DNA of 5,683 nucleotides from an uncultured Ruminococcus sp. (GCA_946544695.1 CAMNMO010000199.1:1-5683), one strand, 5' to 3'. Positions 1-5,326 are shown, counted from the stretch's first letter. Program-made: numbers and translations. The notes: generated by a model from the sequence alone, not told the origin.

Positions 1-1631
1 GTGTAGAACTTGATGTTGTTCTCAGCGATATATCTCTTTACCTGTCCGGGGAGGTGCTTGTCCAGCTCCTTCTCGTCCCACTGGCAGTTGAGCAGGAATG
101 TTCCGCCGGGCTTGATGTCGTTAACGATGTTGTACTTGTTGATGTACGACTCGTTGTGACATGCTACGAAATCAGCCTGGTTGATGAGGTAGGTGGACTT
201 GATAGGTGTCTTACCGAATCTCAGGTGAGAAACAGTTACGCCGCCCGACTTCTTGGAGTCGTAAGCGAAGTAAGCCTGTGCATACAGGTCGGTGTGGTCG
301 CCTATGATCTTGATGGAGTTCTTGTTAGCACCAACAGTACCGTCAGCGCCCAGACCCCAGAACTTACATGCAGTTGTGCCTGCGGGTGCAGAGTCCAGCT
401 TGCCCTCAGAAGTCAGGGACAGGTTGGTAACATCATCATTGATACCCAGAGTGAAGCGAGGCTTGTAGTCCTCCTTCCAGCTTGCGTTCCAGTATACAGC
501 CTTGATCTGATCGGGAGTTGTATCCTTGGAACCCAGACCGTATCTGCCGCTTGCTACGGGGATATCGTGGAACTGTGTGCCCTTCAGTGCTGCAACAACG
601 TCCAGATACAGAGGCTCACCCAGAGAACCGGGCTCCTTGGTCCTGTCAAGAACGGAGATCTGCTCAACGGTAGAAGGCAGAGCAGCTACCAGTCTGTCAG
701 CAGCAAAAGGTCTGTACAGTCTTACCTTAACGAGACCCAGCTTGGTGCCCTCGTTAGCGTTCAGGTAATCTATTGTCTCTTCTATGGTATCGCATACAGA
801 ACCCATAGCTACGATAACATGTGTAGCATCGGGTGCGCCGTAGTAGTTGAACAGCTTGTAATCGGTACCGATCTTAGCATTTACCTTGTTCATGTAATCC
901 TCTACGATACCGGGAACAGCATCATAGTAGGGGTTGCATGCTTCTCTTGCCTGGAAGAAGATGTCGGGGTTCTGTGCAGTACCCTTCAGTACGGGGTGCT
1001 CAGGATTCAGTGCTTTCTTTCTGAATTCCTCGATCTTCTCGAAGTTGGTCATCTCTCTTACGTCCTCGATGTCCCAGGTCTCGATCTTCTGGATCTCGTG
1101 GGAAGTACGGAAACCGTCAAAGAAATGCAGGAAGGGAACTCTGCTCTCGATAGTAGACAGATGAGCAACAGTACCCAGATCCATTACCTCCTGTACGTTG
1201 GAGGAGCACAGCATAGCGAAGCCTGTCTGACGACATGCATATACGTCAGAGTGGTCACCGAAGATGTTCAGTGCGTGGGAAGCTACGCATCTTGCAGATA
1301 CGTGGATAACGCAGGGCAGCAGTTCGCCGGCGATCTTGTACATATTGGGGATCATCAGCAGCAGACCCTGAGAAGCGGTGTAGGTGGTGGTCAGCGCACC
1401 TGCACTCAGTGAACCGTGTACAGTACCTGAAGCACCTGCCTCAGACTGCATCTCAGCAACCTTGACAGGTGTGCCGAACAGGTTCTTCTGACCCTTAGCA
1501 GACCACTGGTCTGTGACCTCTGCCATTACAGAGGAAGGGGTGATGGGGTAGATAGCAGCGACTTCTGTAAAGGGATATGAAGCCCAAGCAGCAGCGTTGT
1601 TACCGTCCATGGTTTTCATTTTTCTTGCCAT
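1..1631 (-). CDS. nifJ: Pyruvate:ferredoxin (flavodoxin) oxidoreductase, N-terminal part (3' end outside window)
   Basis: This enzyme converts pyruvate, CoA and oxidised ferredoxin to acetyl-CoA, CO2 and reduced ferredoxin in the cytoplasm of anaerobes. Family members are about 1,170-1,200 residues; 543 complete codons are present here. Residues 28-34 read YPITPSS, the signature of the N-terminal thiamine-diphosphate domain. T31, E64 and R114 fall at the positions known for pyruvate and cofactor binding in the Desulfovibrio africanus enzyme, so the start is well placed. Domain II follows, including VKVRLYRPF, and then the start of the gamma-type domain III (GADGTVGANKNS). The [4Fe-4S] and C-terminal TPP domains lie beyond the window. 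The ATG at 1631 is preceded by AAAGGA (1643-1648) at 11 nt. I see no frameshift or internal stop. The gene is transcribed leftward from its own promoter and has no gene directly upstream on its strand. Confidence 0.97.
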   Translation of the reverse strand, partial: MARKMKTMDGNNAAAWASYPFTEVAAIYPITPSSVMAEVTDQWSAKGQKNLFGTPVKVAEMQSEAGASGTVHGSLSAGALTTTYTASQGLLLMIPNMYKIAGELLPCVIHVSARCVASHALNIFGDHSDVYACRQTGFAMLCSSNVQEVMDLGTVAHLSTIESRVPFLHFFDGFRTSHEIQKIETWDIEDVREMTNFEKIEEFRKKALNPEHPVLKGTAQNPDIFFQAREACNPYYDAVPGIVEDYMNKVNAKIGTDYKLFNYYGAPDATHVIVAMGSVCDTIEETIDYLNANEGTKLGLVKVRLYRPFAADRLVAALPSTVEQISVLDRTKEPGSLGEPLYLDVVAALKGTQFHDIPVASGRYGLGSKDTTPDQIKAVYWNASWKEDYKPRFTLGINDDVTNLSLTSEGKLDSAPAGTTACKFWGLGADGTVGANKNSIKIIGDHTDLYAQAYFAYDSKKSGGVTVSHLRFGKTPIKSTYLINQADFVACHNESYINKYNIVNDIKPGGTFLLNCQWDEKELDKHLPGQVKRYIAENNIKFY

Positions 1632-1651
1632 TTAAACGATCATCCTTTCTA

Positions 1652-1667
1652 CGGGTCTGTGGACCCG
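1652..1667 (-). promoter_or_regulatory. Small hairpin just upstream of the nifJ ribosome binding site
   Basis: CGGGTC and GACCCG form a perfect 6-bp, GC-rich stem with a 4-nt loop. It ends three bases before the nifJ AAAGGA box. In the mRNA it could affect ribosome access or mRNA stability. There is no T-run after it, so it is not an intrinsic terminator. The role is inferred. Confidence 0.5.
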
Positions 1668-1673
1668 ACATGA

Positions 1674-1694
1674 TTTGAGAAACGTTTTCTCAAA
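1674..1694 (-). promoter_or_regulatory. Perfect 9-bp inverted repeat in the nifJ leader
   Basis: TTTGAGAAA, a 3-nt CGT spacer and TTTCTCAAA form a perfect dyad inside the predicted nifJ 5' UTR, about 100-115 nt after the predicted transcription start. It could be a protein-binding operator downstream of the promoter or an RNA hairpin. The AAACGTTT centre loosely recalls LacI/CcpA-type sites, but the best symmetry is centred on the G rather than on CG, so I do not assign a regulator. Confidence 0.5.
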
Positions 1695-1796
1695 GGGCGG
1701 CAAGTGTGAAAGTTAGCAAAAAGCAACTTATGTCCTACAAATTAGCAAGCCATAATTTAGACATATTTACCAAATAGCACCCGCCTTAACTCTTAT

Positions 1797-1825
1797 AGTA
1801 TACCACTTTTTTTTGAATTTGTAAA
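1797..1825 (-). promoter_or_regulatory. Predicted sigma-A promoter of nifJ
   Basis: On the minus strand TTTACA (1820-1825), a 17-nt spacer and TATACT (1797-1802) form a good sigma-A promoter. TGG directly before TATACT gives an extended -10 element. Transcription would start near 1790, leaving a leader of about 160 nt before the nifJ ATG. Confidence 0.75.
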
Positions 1826-1887
1826 TACCCTTTTTCGGTTTTTTTACTGTATAGCGCACTTTTTTGATATAAATTTTTGTGTAAAAT

Positions 1888-1905
1888 GGTTAGTATAAAC
1901 TAACC
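1888..1905. promoter_or_regulatory. Perfect 7-bp dyad, candidate operator upstream of nifJ
   Basis: GGTTAGT, ATAA and ACTAACC form a perfect inverted repeat. On the minus strand it covers a possible -10 box (TATACT, 1892-1897), 17 nt from a weak -35 (TGAACA, 1915-1920). A second, more distal nifJ promoter is therefore possible, with the dyad over its -10. The TTAG...CTAA half sites recall the general look of DtxR/IdeR-type metal-regulator operators, but that link is only a resemblance. The dyad lies about 100 bp upstream of the main nifJ start. Confidence 0.5.
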
Positions 1906-1923
1906 GCACACTGCTGTTCATCT

Positions 1924-2017
1924 TCGGGTAAACAATTTTTGGGGATATTTACAAGGCATAAGACTCCCGCCGACGACGGAGGAAAACAATACCCGACCGA
2001 ACTATAAAAATATCCCC
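1924..2017. other. Gene-free stretch with interleaved inverted repeats (pseudoknot potential)
   Basis: This lies in the 408-bp gap between nifJ and the HTH gene. Two inverted repeats are interleaved: TCGGGTA (1924-1930) with TACCCGA (1990-1996), and GGGGATATTT (1941-1950) with AAATATCCCC (2008-2017). The order a-b-a'-b' is that of an H-type pseudoknot. Between them a GC-rich hairpin can form from CTCCCGCC (1964-1971) and GACGGAG (1975-1981) with one bulge. On the plus strand a five-T run (2022-2026) follows shortly after the last arm. I found no convincing plus-strand promoter and recognise no known riboswitch. The arm at 2008-2017 is shared with the HTH gene's terminator. Confidence 0.4.
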
Positions 2018-2040
2018 TGCCTTTTTCAGACAGAGGATAT
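2006..2040 (-). terminator. Rho-independent terminator of the HTH regulator gene
   Basis: Read on the minus strand, ATATCCTCTGTC pairs with GCAGGGGATAT (11 pairs, one G-T pair, one bulged T) across an 8-nt loop, followed by TTTTTATAG. The stem begins within the stop codon region of the HTH gene, so that transcript should end here and be separate from nifJ. Confidence 0.8.
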
Positions 2041-2255
2041 CATCTGTTTATCTCGGGTACATCGGTCAGCCCGACAATGTAATCAATGCTGACACCATAG
2101 TATTTTGCAAGCACGATGACCCTGTGAAGGGGTATCTCTCTTATACCTTTTTCATATTCGCTGTAAACCTGCTGAGTAGTCTGCAACATCTCAGCGACCT
2201 CACGCTGTTTAAGGTCATGGTCTTCTCTCAGGTCACGCAGTCTGCGGTAATACAT
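2040..2255 (-). CDS. Small Cro/CI-family (XRE) HTH transcriptional regulator
   Basis: A 71-residue protein made almost entirely of one HTH_3 (Cro/C1) DNA-binding domain. Residues 4-16 are the first helix, and 17-42 (QREVAEMLQTT...YSEYEKGIREIP) hold the helix-turn-helix with the usual Y-E-x-G turn. Residues 43-63 (LAKYYGVSIDYIVGLTD) match the typical C-terminal end of this family. There is no sensor or dimerisation domain. I chose the ATG at 2255 because GAGAGGA (2264-2270) precedes it at 8 nt. The in-frame ATG at 2306 would lie upstream of the predicted -10 box and has no ribosome binding site. The gene is transcribed alone, ends at a terminator, and diverges from a strong plus-strand promoter flanked by dyads. 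By analogy with similar small regulators it probably represses that promoter and perhaps its own; its targets are not known from the sequence. Confidence 0.88.
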   Translation of the reverse strand: MYYRRLRDLREDHDLKQREVAEMLQTTQQVYSEYEKGIREIPLHRVIVLAKYYGVSIDYIVGLTDVPEINR

Positions 2256-2263
2256 GGCGGCTG

Positions 2264-2270
2264 TCCTCTC
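2264..2270 (-). promoter_or_regulatory. Ribosome binding site that fixes the HTH gene start
   Basis: GAGAGGA on the minus strand lies 8 nt upstream of the ATG at 2255. It decides for the 71-residue product over the 88-residue reading from 2306. Confidence 0.8.
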
Positions 2271-2286
2271 TGTGCTTTTTGAAATC

Positions 2287-2309
2287 ATTATAACACTATT
2301 TGACAAATA
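2287..2309 (-). promoter_or_regulatory. Extended -10 promoter of the HTH gene with overlapping palindrome
   Basis: TATAAT (2287-2292, minus) is preceded by TGT, giving an extended -10 element; no good -35 box is visible. Transcription would start near 2280, about 25 nt before the ATG. Directly upstream, TATTTG-A-CAAATA (2297-2309) is a perfect 13-bp palindrome in the -15 to -30 zone, a plausible site for autoregulation. Confidence 0.65.
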
Positions 2310-2313
2310 ATAC

Positions 2314-2342
2314 TTGACTTTACATGATATTTCGTGTATAAT
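2314..2342 (+). promoter_or_regulatory. Strong plus-strand sigma-A promoter, divergent from the HTH gene
   Basis: TTGACT (2314-2319), a 17-nt spacer and TATAAT (2337-2342) are near consensus. Transcription would start near 2349 and run rightward into the structured repeat at 2381. No convincing protein-coding gene starts soon after it; the first supported gene is at 2695 and has its own promoter. The product may therefore be a non-coding RNA or a long leader. Confidence 0.8.
2321..2338. promoter_or_regulatory. Candidate operator O1 inside the plus-strand promoter
   Basis: TACATGA-TATT-TCGTGTA is an 18-bp dyad with one mismatch. It fills the -35/-10 spacer of the 2314-2342 promoter and overlaps the first two bases of the -10. 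A bound protein here would block RNA polymerase. The likely partner is the adjacent HTH regulator, which is an inference from position. Confidence 0.7.
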
Positions 2343-2347
2343 ATTGA

Positions 2348-2365
2348 TACATGAAATATCATGTA
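2348..2365. promoter_or_regulatory. Candidate operator O2 at the transcription start
   Basis: TACATGA-AATA-TCATGTA is a perfect version of the same 18-bp dyad as O1, 27 bp further on and covering the predicted start site. Because both sites share half sites, the stretch 2321-2365 also reads as one long inverted repeat: two 19-bp arms, one mismatch, 7-nt spacer. Confidence 0.7.
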
Positions 2366-2380
2366 TAGATTATATTATAT

Positions 2381-2502
2381 TATGGTTATCCCGCTGAAAC
2401 ATCATACTAAACAGCCTTTCGGCGGGAATTAACAGTAGTTGGCAATACTTATATCTTGTTACACCGTTGTATAAAATGGTGTGTTAAAGGGATAACCACA
2501 TA
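2381..2502 (+). repeat. Structured intergenic repeat, copy 1 (candidate small RNA or miniature element)
   Basis: The first 51 bases match the element at 5604 at 45 positions. The copy begins TATGGTTATCCC and ends GGGATAACCACATA, so GGTTATCCC and GGGATAACC are terminal inverted repeats that could close the whole element. Inside, CCCGCTGA (2390-2397) pairs with TTCGGCGG-type sequence up to 2426 (8 bp, one G-U pair) around a 21-nt loop holding ACTAAACAGC. A second hairpin is formed by ACACCGTT (2461-2468) and AATGGTGT (2475-2482). TATTATATT occurs at 2373-2381 and 2501-2509, a possible target duplication, but the flanks are AT-rich so this is weak. There is no terminator-like T-run at the end. 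It lies about 30 nt downstream of the predicted start of the 2314-2342 promoter. Confidence 0.65.
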
Positions 2503-2608
2503 TTATATTCTTATTATAGTATCCGTAATCAACATAATTATTTCCAAAAAACTGGAATCAAGCGAACAGAACAGATCAATACAAAATCGTCTGCCGCACA
2601 ATCCCCCC

Positions 2609-2637
2609 TTGACTAACCCCAAAAAATGTAGTATAAT
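2609..2637 (+). promoter_or_regulatory. Promoter of the 64-residue membrane protein gene
   Basis: TTGACT (2609-2614), a 17-nt spacer and TATAAT (2632-2637) form a near-consensus sigma-A promoter. The start would be near 2644, leaving about 50 nt before the ATG at 2695. The preceding stretch 2503-2608 is AT-rich with no gene or strong structure that I can support. Confidence 0.8.
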
Positions 2638-2694
2638 ATACGCATATCCAATTTATACATATTTTTCCAAAAAAGTTCAAAGGGGTCCCGGGGA

Positions 2695-2889
2695 ATGAGG
2701 TTGATTTTGATAGTAAGTGTCACACTGCTGGCGGCAGCAGGCATTTTTATTGAGGAAAGCCGTGGCAGGCGGCGTGCCATCGTATCTGAAAGATACCGCC
2801 GTGCTGCGCTGGTCTGTGGGGTGATCGGCGGGGCATCGCTGATAATATCATTGTCGGTGCTGGCACTTTCTGATATCAAACTTATGTAA
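2695..2889 (+). CDS. Small two-helix membrane protein of unknown function
   Basis: I do not recognise this 64-residue protein. Residues 3-19 (LILIVSVTLLAAAGIFI) and 37-59 (AALVCGVIGGASLIISLSVLALS) are strongly hydrophobic. The link between them (20-36) carries seven arginines (RGRRR and RYRR), which by the positive-inside rule places it in the cytoplasm with both ends outside. The ATG is preceded by AAAGGGG (2679-2685) at 9 nt. A near-consensus promoter lies 58-86 bases upstream and a strong terminator begins a few bases after the stop, so the gene is a complete single-gene unit even though it is short. It converges on the GH74 gene, and nothing links their functions. An artefact ORF is possible but unlikely given these signals. 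Confidence 0.7.
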   Translation: MRLILIVSVTLLAAAGIFIEESRGRRRAIVSERYRRAALVCGVIGGASLIISLSVLALSDIKLM

Positions 2890-2894
2890 ACAGC

Positions 2895-2933
2895 AAAGCC
2901 CTCGTCATTGTAATGATGACGAGGGCTTTTTTT
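2895..2933 (+). terminator. Strong rho-independent terminator between convergent genes
   Basis: AAAGCCCTCGTCAT (2895-2908) and ATGACGAGGGCTTT (2916-2929) form a perfect 14-bp stem with a 7-nt loop, running into seven Ts (2927-2933). It ends the membrane protein transcript. On the minus strand the same hairpin follows the GH74 stop codon by about 20 nt but is followed only by TTTGCTGTTT, so it may act in both directions with lower strength there. Confidence 0.92.
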
Positions 2934-2953
2934 GCCTTATCATTATATGTTTG

Positions 2954-5260
2954 TCACTTCTTCACATCACCACGGATTATGCCTCTGCCATTGGTGCTGA
3001 TATACACCCTGCCGAAGTGCTTGGGGTCGCCCGAGATAACGCTGTTCACATTGCCCCACTTGTGCGCATCGTCGTTTATGCGCTTCCAGGTAGCGCCCTT
3101 GTCCTGCGACATGTATACGCCGAAGCCCTGTTCGTCTGCCTGACCCAGCATGTATATGGTCATATAGTCGCCGTCCTTTTCAGCCTTGCCGAAACCTATC
3201 GCCTTGCAGTCCTGCAAGCCCTGCGACATGTTTTCAAGTTCGCCTGTTTCAGTGTCCAGCAGGAAAAGTCCGCTGCCTATGTTTATCCACAGGTCGCCTT
3301 CAGCATCGGGGCACGCCTGCATGCTGAAACTCGATACCAGCAGCGTGGTCAGCATATTCCAGCTTCTGCCCTTGTCGGTGCTGATGTAGACATTTCCGTC
3401 AAACGCCGCATAGAACTTGTCGGGGTCCACCTTGTCGGTCTCTATCTGCGCCGCAGAAGGCACACCCTCGCAGACAGTCCAGCTTTTGCCGAGATCGTCC
3501 GTGATGAACACGCCTGCACCTGCAACGCCTGCTGCGTAAAGTATGGTCTTGCCGTCCGCTGAAAGCTTCACGCTTCCGCCGCCTGCCTTCTTCACGCCTT
3601 CAGGCAGTGTCTCCACCTGTTCCCAGGTATCGGCGGCATCGGTGGAATAATAGATAGTTCCGCTGCCCTCATCGGTCGCCCTTACAACTATGTTGTAATC
3701 CTGCGCCGCACAGTCTATATCGGTGGATCTGAAATCACCGAAATGTTCCTTAGGTGCAACGTCAGCGTCCTGATGCTTGAAACCGTAGATGTCACCCATT
3801 ATGGAATACAGGTCGGGCGCATTCTCGTCGTTGGGCATGGGCGATACAAAGTCGAAGATTGCGGTCTCCTCAATGCCCATCGCACGCACTTCTATATTGA
3901 CAGGTTCTTCGTTTACCTTAGTGAGATTGGTGGTGCCGTATATGGTCGCACCCGTGCCGTACAATATCTCATCGGGATCAAAGGGATTTATCGCCACACC
4001 TGTCATCCACCAGCCGGGCTTCAGCTGGTCCTGCCAGTCAAGCCATTCTGCTGAGGATATATCCATCGTGTAATTGTCAACACGTTCCTTGTTCTCGTCC
4101 CTGTACCATATACTGCCCCAGCTTTCACCGCCGTCAAAGCTTACGAACACGTTGTCCACTATCGCCCACAGGTCAAGGGTGGTGCATACTATCATGTTCG
4201 GGTCATTCGGGTTGACCGATATGCCGTTGTATCCGCAGGTCAGCACAGCTTCGGGAGTTATCTCCTTCCACTCGCCCGTGGCAATGTTGTATTTCTGTAT
4301 CGCACCGTCCATCGCACCGTTGGGACCTATCTTCATCGACCACGAGGTGTACAGGTATCCGTCAGACGATACCTCGCCCTGACATGGCTTCAGCTTCTGC
4401 TTGTCGCCCTCAGCGGTTATGGCATCGGGGTTCTCTATATCCGTCCAGGTCTTTCCGCCGTCATCGGAACGGTAGATGTAGTTGCCGCTTGTGGCAGCCG
4501 CACCGACAAAAATGGTCTGCGTCGCCTTGCCTGCTTCACCGCTTGATTTGTCGAACGCCACAAAGGTCAGCCCCTGACTGTATCCGTCCTCGGTGTAGCC
4601 GCCCTTTGTGGGAAAGCTTTCGTCCTGCGCCCATGTACGTCCGTAGTCCTCCGACTTCCACAGTCCGTCGGAACGTGTGGCAAAGTAAAGTATGGAGTTG
4701 TCGTTGGGGTCTACCTGCAAGCGTTCGCCCGCACCCCTGCCAACTTCGTTTCCGCCGCAGCCGAAGGGAAGTTCAAAAATGCCCCAGTTGTCGCCGTAGT
4801 CATCCGAATAGAATATGGCACCCGGTGCATTTGAATATGTGCCTGCCGCTATATACACCCTGTTCGGTTCAACAGGGTCGGTGGCTATGCTTTCAATGCC
4901 CATGTAGTTCCAGTCGTCGCCGCCGATGAAGTCGGTCATGCACTCCCACCTGTTGGTATCCTTGTTTAGTCTGTATGCACCGCCTATATCCGTGCGGCAG
5001 TACACCAGCCCCTCCTCGGTAGGGTTGTATATGATGTTCGGCACAAATCCTCCGCCGACTATCTCCACGTTCGACCATTCCCAGCCTGTGTCAACGGGCT
5101 GGGCGTTGTAAAATTCGTTATCCTCTGTCACAGCTGTGCTGTCAGCACCGCTTTCGGCAGACTTCTCCTTCGCCTTGTCTCCCTTGTCGGCGCACCCCGC
5201 CAGTGCCCCCAGACATACCGCAGCCGCACAGGCAGCCGCTGCAAACCTTTTCCCTCTCAT
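2954..5260 (-). CDS. GH74 xyloglucanase, lipid-anchored
   Basis: A 768-residue secreted enzyme of glycoside hydrolase family 74, which cleaves the beta-1,4-glucan backbone of xyloglucan with inversion. Residues 1-22 are a lipoprotein signal (MRGKRF, then an alanine-rich core) with lipobox L20-A21-G22-C23. A charged linker runs to about residue 50. The catalytic fold follows: two seven-bladed propellers marked by Asp-box motifs at 152-159, 203-210, 265-272, 374-381, 539-546, 587-594, 627-634 and 718-725. Family signatures are RTDIGGAYR (D91), GRGAGERL (174-181), GWWM...YGTGAT (416-439), GDIYGFKHQD (D490) and VYISTNGRG near the C terminus. D91 and D490 fit the two catalytic aspartates by position. 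No dockerin or carbohydrate-binding module is present. The start at 5260 has AAAGGA (5271-5276) at 10 nt and begins the signal peptide. Endo versus exo action cannot be read from the sequence. An automatic label of sialidase or sortilin-like would reflect only the Asp boxes. Confidence 0.95.
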   Translation of the reverse strand: MRGKRFAAAACAAAVCLGALAGCADKGDKAKEKSAESGADSTAVTEDNEFYNAQPVDTGWEWSNVEIVGGGFVPNIIYNPTEEGLVYCRTDIGGAYRLNKDTNRWECMTDFIGGDDWNYMGIESIATDPVEPNRVYIAAGTYSNAPGAIFYSDDYGDNWGIFELPFGCGGNEVGRGAGERLQVDPNDNSILYFATRSDGLWKSEDYGRTWAQDESFPTKGGYTEDGYSQGLTFVAFDKSSGEAGKATQTIFVGAAATSGNYIYRSDDGGKTWTDIENPDAITAEGDKQKLKPCQGEVSSDGYLYTSWSMKIGPNGAMDGAIQKYNIATGEWKEITPEAVLTCGYNGISVNPNDPNMIVCTTLDLWAIVDNVFVSFDGGESWGSIWYRDENKERVDNYTMDISSAEWLDWQDQLKPGWWMTGVAINPFDPDEILYGTGATIYGTTNLTKVNEEPVNIEVRAMGIEETAIFDFVSPMPNDENAPDLYSIMGDIYGFKHQDADVAPKEHFGDFRSTDIDCAAQDYNIVVRATDEGSGTIYYSTDAADTWEQVETLPEGVKKAGGGSVKLSADGKTILYAAGVAGAGVFITDDLGKSWTVCEGVPSAAQIETDKVDPDKFYAAFDGNVYISTDKGRSWNMLTTLLVSSFSMQACPDAEGDLWINIGSGLFLLDTETGELENMSQGLQDCKAIGFGKAEKDGDYMTIYMLGQADEQGFGVYMSQDKGATWKRINDDAHKWGNVNSVISGDPKHFGRVYISTNGRGIIRGDVKK

Positions 5261-5270
5261 GCCGCACCAT

Positions 5271-5276
5271 TCCTTT
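5271..5276 (-). promoter_or_regulatory. Ribosome binding site that fixes the GH74 start
   Basis: AAAGGA on the minus strand, 10 nt before the ATG at 5260. Upstream in-frame starts (TTG at 5320, ATG at 5305) would add up to 20 residues in front of the signal peptide and have no properly spaced site. Confidence 0.8.
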
Positions 5277-5305
5277 CGGTAAAACGATACCATAATATAT
5301 GCCAT

Positions 5306-5326
5306 GATCTTTACATGCAAAAGATC
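5306..5326 (-). promoter_or_regulatory. Hairpin in the GH74 leader, proximal
   Basis: GATCTTT and AAAGATC form a perfect 7-bp stem around a 7-nt loop in the GH74 5' UTR, about 45 nt upstream of the start codon. There is no T-run after it. The role is unknown; it could be an RNA structure or a DNA site. Confidence 0.4.

Noticed and set aside
54..1412. Long plus-strand open frame (452 codons)
   Set aside because: It is antisense to nifJ, has low-complexity V/L/S-rich content, no ribosome binding site and no recognisable domain; nifJ on the other strand matches its family throughout.
1674..1694. CcpA cre site in the nifJ leader
   Set aside because: The AAACGTTT centre is suggestive, but the actual dyad axis is on the G rather than between C and G and the flanks do not fit the consensus well.
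2256..2306. N-terminal extension of the HTH regulator by 17 residues
   Set aside because: The ATG at 2306 lies inside the promoter palindrome and upstream of the -10 box, so it would not be transcribed; the ATG at 2255 has a good ribosome binding site.
2321..2365. Two-unit CRISPR-like or iteron array
   Set aside because: There are only two dyads, placed on a promoter; the spacing and symmetry fit operators, and no further repeats or replication features are present.
2456..2698. Plus-strand frame with a hydrophobic N-terminal part (80 codons)
   Set aside because: It starts at a TTG inside the structured repeat, has no ribosome binding site, contains the promoter of the next gene, and its second half is AT-driven low-information sequence.
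2613..2879. Minus-strand frame opposite the small membrane protein gene
   Set aside because: It is antisense to a gene with promoter, ribosome binding site and terminator, and has none of these itself.
2951..3562. Plus-strand open frame of 203 codons opposite the GH74 gene
   Set aside because: It lies antisense within a clearly real GH74 gene, starts right after a terminator, and has no ribosome binding site or domain.
4384..4929. Plus-strand open frame rich in R, S, C and W
   Set aside because: The composition is that of a shadow frame of the GH74 gene; there is no start signal.
2954..5260. Sialidase (GH33) or sortilin-like annotation based on Asp-box repeats
   Set aside because: Asp boxes are shared by many propeller enzymes; the RTDIGGAYR, GRGAGERL, YGTGAT and GD-x-x-GF blocks are specific to GH74, and the arginine triad of sialidases is not apparent.
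5261..5320. N-terminal extension of the GH74 protein by 20 residues
   Set aside because: It would place an unrelated segment before a normal lipoprotein signal peptide, starts with TTG and lacks a properly spaced ribosome binding site.
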